Assembly (NCBI GenBank): GCA_014804185.1
Contig: JAAVAG010000107.1
Location: forward strand, 1 to 9,310
Origin: Lachnospiraceae bacterium
Lineage (GTDB): Bacteria; Bacillota; Clostridia; Lachnospirales; Lachnospiraceae
Length of the DNA: 9,310 bases
Direction of reading: 5' to 3'
A program made the position numbers and the translations under genes. Each line of letters opens with the position of its first letter. Position 1 is the first letter of the stretch. Positions 1 through 6,075 of the stretch are shown piece by piece. Under the pieces are notes generated by a model that saw only the letters and a program-made list of their open reading frames with translations, searched no databases and was not told where the DNA came from.

Positions 1-1235
1 AGAATACCTATGCTGCCGTGATAAAATTCAATAAATCCAATGAGAAATATCGTATCACTGTCAGGGACTATTCCGAAGACATTGATTACGGCAGTGAAAA
101 CGGTTATCAGGATGCCATCACCAGAATGAACAACGATATCCTGACCGGAAACGCTCCGGATCTGATCAGCCTGGGCAATGTGAATGTGAAACTTATGGCG
201 CAGAAGGGCGTTTTCGAGGATCTGGGGAAATACCTGGACGGAAGCGGACAGCTGAAGCGGGAGGATCTGGTGCAGTCTGTGCTGCAGGCATATACCATAA
301 ACGATACGCTCTGCGCTATCCCTACCACCTTTTCCATCGCTACACTGATGTCCGCATCCTCTCTTGTGGGAGACGAGATGGGATGGACCGTGGACGAAAT
401 GCTGGAAGTGGTAGCGAAAATGCCGGAGGATGCCGTGATCATGGAGTATCCTACCAAGGAAAGGGTTCTGACGTATATGCTGTCCTACGGCGCGGATGAT
501 TATATCAACTGGACAGAGAGAAAATGTTATTTTGACAGCGAGGATTTTATCAAGATCCTGGAATTTGCCAACAGTTTTCCAGCGGATTATTCCAGGGACG
601 AGGACAGTCCTGTGATGCCGGAACTGGTGGAAGCGGGACGGCTTCTCCTAGTGGATCAGAGTATATCCCGGCTGAGTGATTATCAGATCATCCATACAAT
701 CTGGGGAGAGCCGATTACCTGTATCGGATATCCGACAGCCGGCAGCAACGGATCTGTGCTTAACGGCAACTCCGCCATTGCCATCAGTTCGAAGTCGAAA
801 TATAAGGATGCCGCATGGGAATTTCTGGAGGGGTTCCTGTTGGATTCCGCTGAAAATGACAGATTTTCCTGGGGCTTCTCTGTGATAGAATCCAAACTGC
901 AGGCGCAGTTTGAGGAGGAGATGACTCCGGATTATGCGATGGATGAAAATGGTGAGATTATGAAAGACGAGAACGGCGATCCCATAGAGTACAGCCACAG
1001 CGGCTGGTCTTTCGGAAACAATGTGAGTTACGATCTCTACTCTGCCACCCAGGATGAGGCCGATGCGGTGAGGAAACTGATCGACAATACGACCACCCTG
1101 ATATCGCGGGATACACAGACCATGAGTATTATCACTGAGGAGGTGGCTCCCTACTTTGAGGGACAAAAGAGCGTACAGGAAGTAGCGGATATCATACAGA
1201 ACCGCATTCAGACCTACGTGGATGAGATCAGTTAA
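1..1235 (+). CDS. Extracellular solute-binding protein, family 1 (CUT1 type), 5'-truncated by the window
   Basis: The reading frame is open from the window edge (first full codon at 3) to TAA at 1233-1235, giving 410 visible residues. The true start and any lipoprotein signal lie upstream; the GTG at 18 is an internal Val codon, because the matching Val in the paralogue at 6050-8566 is internal too. Family-1 features visible are VIKFNKSNEKYRITV near the edge, NNDILTGNAPDLI, a WGEPITCIGYPT segment, AAWEFLEGF and the C-terminal GQKSVQEVADIIQNR. Such proteins capture a ligand, often an oligosaccharide, outside the membrane and deliver it to MalF/MalG-type permeases, which follow here after 12 bases. 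A short repeat, DENGEIMK-DENGDPIE (about 942-989), sits in the C-terminal lobe and is absent from the paralogue. By alignment the window begins at about residue 435 of the paralogue, so a similar N-terminal region could be missing. The ligand cannot be told. Confidence 0.9.
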   Translation, partial: NTYAAVIKFNKSNEKYRITVRDYSEDIDYGSENGYQDAITRMNNDILTGNAPDLISLGNVNVKLMAQKGVFEDLGKYLDGSGQLKREDLVQSVLQAYTINDTLCAIPTTFSIATLMSASSLVGDEMGWTVDEMLEVVAKMPEDAVIMEYPTKERVLTYMLSYGADDYINWTERKCYFDSEDFIKILEFANSFPADYSRDEDSPVMPELVEAGRLLLVDQSISRLSDYQIIHTIWGEPITCIGYPTAGSNGSVLNGNSAIAISSKSKYKDAAWEFLEGFLLDSAENDRFSWGFSVIESKLQAQFEEEMTPDYAMDENGEIMKDENGDPIEYSHSGWSFGNNVSYDLYSATQDEADAVRKLIDNTTTLISRDTQTMSIITEEVAPYFEGQKSVQEVADIIQNRIQTYVDEIS

Positions 1236-1237
1236 AT

Positions 1238-1243
1238 AGGAGG
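1238..1243 (+). promoter_or_regulatory. Ribosome binding site for the MalF-like permease
   Basis: A perfect AGGAGG lies 4 bases before the ATG at 1248 and just after the stop of the preceding gene. It favours 1248 over the internal ATG at codon 29, despite the odd lysine-rich N-terminus that this start creates. Confidence 0.75.
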
Positions 1244-1247
1244 GCTT

Positions 1248-2189
1248 ATGAAAGCCTTGAAAAAAAGTGTAAAAAAAGAACAGAATATTTCGCAGAAAAA
1301 GGCCGGGAAGAAACGCAGGATCGGAAAAAATATGAAAAAGAGAAAGTTTATATCGGGGCTGTACATAACCCCCAGCTTTCTGGGAGTCATGCTCTTTTTC
1401 ATCCTGCCTTTCCTGGTTGTAATCTATTATTCTATGATAGATAATCCGATCAGCGGTGATTTTGTGTTCTTTCAGAATTTTGTGAACGTGTTTAAAAACG
1501 CTGCTTTTAAGAGAGCGGCGATGAATACGCTGACTTTTTCGGCAGTGGCGGTACCGCTTGCAGTGGTGCTGTCCCTGCTGCTTGCAGTTATGCTGGACAA
1601 TAAGATACCTTTTCGGAGCCAGTTCAGAACCTTTTTTCTGAGTCCTATGATGGTACCGGTGGCCTCCATCGTGCTGATCTGGCAGGTTCTTTTTCATTAC
1701 AACGGCGCGGTGAATGATGTGGTAGTGGCCCTGGGCGGCGGCAAGATCGACTGGATGAAGTCGGCGTATTCCCAGATCGTCATTGTCATCCTGTTCCTCT
1801 GGAAGAACCTGGGGTACAATATGATTTTGTTTATGGCCGCTCTGGCCAGCATTCCCAAGGATATTCTGGAAGTAGCAAAGCTGGAAAGCGCCACGCCGAT
1901 GCAGACTTTCTTACATATAAAGCTGCGCTATCTGTCCTCCACGCTGCTGTTTGTCACCATTATGTCGCTGATTAACTCCTTTAAGGTATTCAGAGAGATT
2001 TACCTGTTGACAGGCAGCCGTCCTTATGACACACTCTATATGTTGCAGCATTTTATGAATAATATGTTCGTATCGCTGGATTATCAGAAACTTTCGGCTG
2101 CGGCTATCCTGATGTCTCTTGCGATGATCGTGATTATCGGCATATTGTTTATCGTGGAAAATCATTTCGGAAAGGACGTGGAGGGATGA
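1248..2189 (+). CDS. MalF-like sugar ABC transporter permease (CUT1)
   Basis: This is an inner permease subunit of a binding-protein-dependent importer, 313 residues long, a normal size for the family. About six membrane segments are visible, near residues 42-62, 96-116, 129-149, 175-197, 232-253 and 283-303. The cytoplasmic EAA loop that contacts the ATPase lies at about 208-227 (EVAKLESATPMQTFLHIKLR). It is degenerate: the usually conserved Gly is Ser214, and the Pro of the ending LP is Arg. The first 33 residues are extremely basic (13 Lys, 3 Arg), an extension before the first helix. The gene sits 12 bases after the solute-binding protein and overlaps the next permease by 4 bases (ATGA), which suggests coupled translation and a 1:1 heterodimer. 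Assignment to the MalF/UgpA type rests on order, length and topology; the substrate is unknown. Confidence 0.9.
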   Translation: MKALKKSVKKEQNISQKKAGKKRRIGKNMKKRKFISGLYITPSFLGVMLFFILPFLVVIYYSMIDNPISGDFVFFQNFVNVFKNAAFKRAAMNTLTFSAVAVPLAVVLSLLLAVMLDNKIPFRSQFRTFFLSPMMVPVASIVLIWQVLFHYNGAVNDVVVALGGGKIDWMKSAYSQIVIVILFLWKNLGYNMILFMAALASIPKDILEVAKLESATPMQTFLHIKLRYLSSTLLFVTIMSLINSFKVFREIYLLTGSRPYDTLYMLQHFMNNMFVSLDYQKLSAAAILMSLAMIVIIGILFIVENHFGKDVEG

Positions 2190-3139
2190 GGAAAAAACAG
2201 CCGGTTTCGTCTGCGCTTCGTGACGCGGAAAAAGCCAGAAACTCGGCGCGCAGAAGAAAAACCATAAAAGGTATTAAGCTGGCTATCGCCACCATGGCTG
2301 CAGCCGTGTTTGCCTGCCTGTTCCTGATGCCGATTATTCTGACGATCACCAACTCGTTTATGACACAGGCGGAGATATCAGCCAACTATGGTTCCGTGTT
2401 TGCTACTACGGATACGGGCGGAAAGGTCTATATTTCCGAGAAAGTAAATTTGAAGTTCATACCGGATATGGTATCGTTTCAGCAGTATATCACGGTACTT
2501 CTGAAAAGTCCGGAATATCTGTTGAAATTCTGGAATTCGGTGGTACTGGTAGGACCTATCGTGGTATTTCAGTTGTTTGTGGCGTCTCTGGCCTCCTATG
2601 GTTTTATGCGCTACAGGGGCAGAATCAGGGAGATCATCTTTTTTGCCTATATCATTCTGATGCTGATGCCCTATCAGGTGACGCTGGTGCCAAACTATCT
2701 GGTTTCGGACTGGCTGCATCTTCTGGACACTTACTGGGCCATATGGCTGCCGGGTATCTTTTCACCCTTTGCGGTCTTTCTGCTCACGAAGTTTATGCGG
2801 CGTATCCCGACCTCGGTGATTGAGGCGGCGCAGATAGACGGAGCGGGGGAATGGCAGATTTTTAAGAGGGTCTGCATGCCGCTCTGCAAAGGAGCGCTCT
2901 GTTCCGCCGCTATCCTGGTGTTTATCGATTACTGGAACATGGTGGAACAGCCGCTGATCCTTCTGGCGGATCAGGAGACACATCCGCTGTCGGTGTTCTT
3001 AAGTAAGATCAATTCCGGAGAGATCGGGCTGGCGTTTGCGGTGGCGACGATTTATATGGTGCCAAGCTTATTTGTATTTCTGTATGGTGAAGAATACCTG
3101 GTGGAAGGTATTACCTATCAGGGCGGTATCAAGGGTTAA
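2186..3139 (+). CDS. MalG-like sugar ABC transporter permease (CUT1)
   Basis: This is the second permease subunit, 317 residues, presumed partner of the protein at 1248-2189. Membrane segments appear near 32-56, 118-140, 150-168, 185-202, 237-258 and 283-301. The EAA loop is canonical: E213-A-A-Q-I-D-G219-A, ending in CMP232. The C-terminus, GITYQGGIKG, matches the usual MalG-family ending (G-x-T-x-G-x-x-KG). The extracellular loop between helices 1 and 2 (about 57-117) is fairly long, as is common for this subunit. The start codon lies inside the stop of the upstream gene (ATGA), and AAAGGA at 2171-2176 gives a ribosome binding site 9 bases before it. No ATPase gene follows, so a shared MsmK-type ATPase encoded elsewhere may power the pair; that is an inference. 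Confidence 0.92.
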   Translation: MRKKQPVSSALRDAEKARNSARRRKTIKGIKLAIATMAAAVFACLFLMPIILTITNSFMTQAEISANYGSVFATTDTGGKVYISEKVNLKFIPDMVSFQQYITVLLKSPEYLLKFWNSVVLVGPIVVFQLFVASLASYGFMRYRGRIREIIFFAYIILMLMPYQVTLVPNYLVSDWLHLLDTYWAIWLPGIFSPFAVFLLTKFMRRIPTSVIEAAQIDGAGEWQIFKRVCMPLCKGALCSAAILVFIDYWNMVEQPLILLADQETHPLSVFLSKINSGEIGLAFAVATIYMVPSLFVFLYGEEYLVEGITYQGGIKG

Positions 3140-3141
3140 TG

Positions 3142-3147
3142 AGGAGG
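3142..3147 (+). promoter_or_regulatory. Ribosome binding site deciding the adaptor-protein start
   Basis: AGGAGG lies 9 bases before the ATG at 3157. An upstream in-frame ATG at 3139 overlaps the previous stop, but using it would put this site inside the coding region. The site therefore supports 3157 as the start. Confidence 0.7.
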
Positions 3148-3156
3148 AAACATAAC

Positions 3157-4749
3157 ATGAATGAGGAAAACAGAAAGAAGAGAGAGTGGGTAAAGAGTGC
3201 GGCTATCGTCTTTTTGGCCGTTATGCTGGTTCTCACATTTTTTTCCAATACCATTATGAATTATTCTCTGCCGGAGGTAGCCACCCAGAGGATTATGTCG
3301 GGCAGCATCACCGCCAAGGTCCGCGGTACGGGTACGGTGGAGAGCGGAGATCCCTATAATGTGGAAGTGAAAGAGAGCCGCAAGGTTGCCAGCGTGGTAA
3401 AGCGTGCGGGCGATGAGGTGGAGATCGGAGATGTGATCCTGTATCTGGAGGAGACGGACAGCGAGGAACTGAAAGTGGCGGAGCAGGAACTGAAAGGCCT
3501 GCGGGATGCCTACGAAAGCGCACTGCTGAAAGGGATAGACTCGGCCATCGTAAATCGTGTGCAGAGCGGCAGGACGCCCTCCACCAGCGAATATCTGAAG
3601 CAGATTAACGCGGCTCAGGCCGCCATAGACGCCGCGGAGAATAATGTAAAGGAATATGAGAATCTGGTGGCGGCTTTGAACAGTCAGATTGAATCCAGTT
3701 CTCAGGTGACGGTAAACGCTTCTGTGGAGAAGCAGTATTGGGACGAGGCGCTGCTGAACCTGAATATTGCCCAGCTGGAGGTGGAGCGCGCACAGAGTGC
3801 GCTTGATAGCGCACAGGCTGTCAGCGGCGGAGATGCGGCTTCCGCAGAACAAAATTTGAAAAATAAAAAGGAAGCCGCTGCGCAGTGGGAGAGAGAGGCC
3901 AAGCGCAGAGAGCAGATTTATAGGACTGCCGAGGCAAATGTGAATGCGGCGCAGGCCGAGAGCGAGACGGTGGTAAAAAATCTGAAGGAACAGTTGGAGG
4001 AAGCGGAAAAGGGACTGAAGATTGTGCAGGACGATCTGGCACAGAAGACAGAGAGTTATAGTGAACTCCTTCAGAGTGTGGATACAGAGAGGAATCTTGC
4101 GTCACAGCTTGAGACGATCCATGAGAAAGAAGCGGAAATAGAGAAACTGCGCGACCAGGCCATGGGCGTCACGATCACGGCTCCTATTGCGGGTAAAATC
4201 ATGTCCATCAGCGTGCAGGCAGGACAGAATACCACACCGGGAACGCCGGTGGTGGTGATACAGCCTGCCGGAAAGGGGTATACCCTGAGTTTTTCCGTTA
4301 CCAACGAGCAGGCGCAGCGTATATCCGTAGGGGATCCCGCGGAACTGGTCAATTCCTGGTGGTATAATGACATTACAGCCAAGGTGGTTTCCATCAGGCC
4401 GGATCCCGACAACCCAAGTAAGAATAAAAGGGTGACATTTGAACTCTCGGGGGATCTGACAGCAGGCCAGTCTTTAAGTCTGTCCGTGGGACAAAAGAGC
4501 GCAAACTATGACATGATTGTGCCGAACAGCGCAATCCGGGAGGATAATAACGGAAAGTTCATTTTGATCGTGGAACAGAAATCAAGTCCTTTGGGAAACC
4601 GTTTCAAAGCTACCAGAATAGACGTGGAGGTGATCGCGTCCGACGACACCCAGTCTGCCATCAGGGGCGGTGTTTACGGGTATGAGGATGTGATCACCAC
4701 ATCCACGAAGCCGGTGGAGGCCGGACAGCTGATCAGGCTGCCTGATTAA
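3157..4749 (+). CDS. MacA/HlyD-like membrane fusion (adaptor) protein
   Basis: The product is 530 residues from the chosen start. A single N-terminal membrane anchor (about 14-33) follows a short basic cytoplasmic stretch. Next come a first lipoyl/barrel half with TGTVESG and GDEVEIGDVILYLEE (about 58-103), a long Ala/Glu/Lys-rich helical coiled coil (about 104-330), the second lipoyl half GVTITAPIAGKIMSI (about 336-370), a beta-barrel region with ISVGDPAELV (about 371-460), and a C-terminal membrane-proximal domain. This order is typical of periplasmic adaptors of MacAB or RND type. In a Gram-positive cell such proteins sit on the outer face of the membrane and partner with FtsX/MacB-like ABC proteins. 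The next gene carries a MacB-type core domain, which fits. Its presence directly behind sugar-importer permeases is unusual. The coiled coil is long for a MacA-like protein. The exact partner and cargo are unknown. Confidence 0.88.
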   Translation: MNEENRKKREWVKSAAIVFLAVMLVLTFFSNTIMNYSLPEVATQRIMSGSITAKVRGTGTVESGDPYNVEVKESRKVASVVKRAGDEVEIGDVILYLEETDSEELKVAEQELKGLRDAYESALLKGIDSAIVNRVQSGRTPSTSEYLKQINAAQAAIDAAENNVKEYENLVAALNSQIESSSQVTVNASVEKQYWDEALLNLNIAQLEVERAQSALDSAQAVSGGDAASAEQNLKNKKEAAAQWEREAKRREQIYRTAEANVNAAQAESETVVKNLKEQLEEAEKGLKIVQDDLAQKTESYSELLQSVDTERNLASQLETIHEKEAEIEKLRDQAMGVTITAPIAGKIMSISVQAGQNTTPGTPVVVIQPAGKGYTLSFSVTNEQAQRISVGDPAELVNSWWYNDITAKVVSIRPDPDNPSKNKRVTFELSGDLTAGQSLSLSVGQKSANYDMIVPNSAIREDNNGKFILIVEQKSSPLGNRFKATRIDVEVIASDDTQSAIRGGVYGYEDVITTSTKPVEAGQLIRLPD

Positions 4750-4750
4750 C

Positions 4751-4777
4751 ATGAAAGCCAGCATTGAGAAAGGATGA
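4751..4777 (+). other. Possible 8-codon mini-ORF linking two genes
   Basis: One base after the adaptor gene's TAA, an ATG opens an 8-codon frame (MKASIEKG). Its TGA at 4775-4777 overlaps the ATG of the next gene at 4774 as ATGA. It could pass terminating ribosomes on to the next start, which has a poorly spaced ribosome binding site. It has no clear ribosome binding site of its own, and a 27-base frame can easily arise by chance. Confidence 0.2.
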
Positions 4778-6075
4778 GAAAATTTGTGAAGCTGAAAATG
4801 TGGATGCAGAACCGGATACAGCGCGGACAGTTGATTCTGATCCGCAGCCTGACACGCGGGCGAATCATTCTGGGGATTACGGGCATCATATCCTTTATTA
4901 TTTTTCTTATACTCAGCGGAGTCAGCGGCGTTTTGGCAGACAGACAGGAGACACAGTCCATGGCCGGGAGATGGGCCGGGGACGGGGAGAAGGACGTAGC
5001 GCAGATCAGTTGTTTTTTTGCACAGAGTGCCAGGTTCAGCCAGGATTCGGTTATGTCTTTCGAGCACAGGCTGGACAGCGCGCTGGTGGAGGCGTCCATC
5101 ACCAACGATTCGGAGAATCCGGGCGCCAGACTGTGGGCGTCGGCCTACAGCGCTACCGGTTCCATCACTCTGACAAGCAGCAGAGCCAGCGTCACGGTAA
5201 ATGCCATAGGAATCGGGGGAGATTTCTTTCTGTTTCATCCGCTGGAACTTCTTACGGGAAGCTTTTTTTCCGGGAATGACGTCATGAAAGATTACTGCGT
5301 TATCGATGAGGAGACGGCATGGCAGTTGTTCGGATCCAATGATGTGGCCGGACAGATGATTACCATTGCCGATGTGCCGCATGTCGTCACGGGAGTAATC
5401 AGGCGTGAGACCGGAAGGCTGCCTGAGGCTGCCGGACTGGACACATCTGTTGCGTATGTATCTTACGAGACGCTCTCACAGTATGGACAGGCGGATCAGA
5501 TCGGGTGTTATGAACTTGTGATGCCGAACCCGGTGGACAAATACGCACTGAATTATGTGAAAGAAAACATCGGTGTACAGGAGAGAGAACTGGAAGCACT
5601 GGAAAATACCAGCCGGTATGAATTGCCTGCGCTTCTGCAGGTGGTCGGCGCTTTCGGCACCCGCTCCATGAACGGGAAAGCGATTATCTATCCGTACTGG
5701 GAAAATATTGCCAGAGGATATGAGGACATACTGGCACTGATCATGATAATTCGAGCCTTATTCCTGCTGTATCCCGTGATTTTGATTGCGGCGGTACTCT
5801 TTATCTCATGGAAACACAGGACGTGGAATTCCAAAACCGTTTATCTGTATTTGAAAGATAAAGGGGAGAGAAGCATGGAGAAACTGCGTGCCGCCCGGCA
5901 GAGAAAAGGGACCCGGTCTGAGGAGGACGGTGAAAAACCCCGAAAGAAACGGAAGGAAAAACCGGAGAAGCCTGGAAAAGAGCGAAAAGAAAAAAAGGAA
6001 AAGTCCCGGCAGAATCGGAAAAAGAATGGAAAGGAAACAGGGGAGGATTATGAGGAACAGGAAGAAATGGATTAA
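4774..6075 (+). CDS. Two-helix membrane protein with MacB-type periplasmic core domain and charged C-terminal tail
   Basis: The product is 433 residues. A basic N-terminus (LILIRSLTRGR) leads into a membrane helix at about 31-53, as in FtsX/MacB permeases. An extracellular region follows (about 55-315), with a MacB core-domain signature: IGIGGDFFLFHPLELLTGSF, then VIDEETAWQLFGSNDVAGQ and a VPHVVTGVI strand. A second helix at about 319-346 is followed not by the two further FtsX helices but by a cytoplasmic tail (about 350-433) made mostly of Lys, Arg and Glu. There is no ATPase domain. It may work with the adaptor encoded just upstream, as MacB does with MacA. The start is uncertain: AAAGG abuts the ATG at 4774, and GTG 4786 or ATG 4798 are alternatives that keep helix 1. 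The tail overlaps the next gene by 26 bases. The family resemblance is seen by eye; the function is inferred. Confidence 0.8.
   Translation: MRKFVKLKMWMQNRIQRGQLILIRSLTRGRIILGITGIISFIIFLILSGVSGVLADRQETQSMAGRWAGDGEKDVAQISCFFAQSARFSQDSVMSFEHRLDSALVEASITNDSENPGARLWASAYSATGSITLTSSRASVTVNAIGIGGDFFLFHPLELLTGSFFSGNDVMKDYCVIDEETAWQLFGSNDVAGQMITIADVPHVVTGVIRRETGRLPEAAGLDTSVAYVSYETLSQYGQADQIGCYELVMPNPVDKYALNYVKENIGVQERELEALENTSRYELPALLQVVGAFGTRSMNGKAIIYPYWENIARGYEDILALIMIIRALFLLYPVILIAAVLFISWKHRTWNSKTVYLYLKDKGERSMEKLRAARQRKGTRSEEDGEKPRKKRKEKPEKPGKERKEKKEKSRQNRKKNGKETGEDYEEQEEMD

Noticed and set aside
18..20. GTG as start of the first gene
   Set aside because: The frame is open to the window edge, and alignment with the paralogue places this Val inside the domain. 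The gene is partial.
942..989. Possible EF-hand-like calcium loops (DENGEIMK-DENGDPIE)
   Set aside because: Spacing and flanking helices do not fit an EF-hand; it is a short acidic duplication that remains unassigned.
648..1697. Long open frame on the minus strand (349 codons) opposite the first solute-binding protein and the MalF-like gene
   Set aside because: It is antisense to two well-supported genes, crosses their junction, and its His/Arg/Gln-rich translation shows no domain. It is a shadow frame.
3136..3852. Minus-strand frame of 238 codons opposite the adaptor gene
   Set aside because: It mirrors the coding bias of the coiled-coil region and shows no recognisable motif.
4582..5382. 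Minus-strand frame of 266 codons across the adaptor/core-protein junction
   Set aside because: It is antisense to two real genes, and its translation has no membrane segment or domain signature.
6026..6028. Alternative ATG for the propeller lipoprotein
   Set aside because: It is in frame but has no good ribosome binding site, while ATG 6050 follows GGGGAGG and gives a normal signal peptide.
5888..6049. Upstream extension of the propeller lipoprotein frame to 5888
   Set aside because: It would put 54 charged residues before a clear lipoprotein signal. The frame is open only because the purine-rich stretch cannot form stop codons.
6050..6075. Frameshift fusion of the core protein with the propeller lipoprotein
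   Set aside because: Both have proper ends: a stop at 6075 after a complete tail, and a start at 6050 with a ribosome binding site and lipobox. This is an ordinary overlap.
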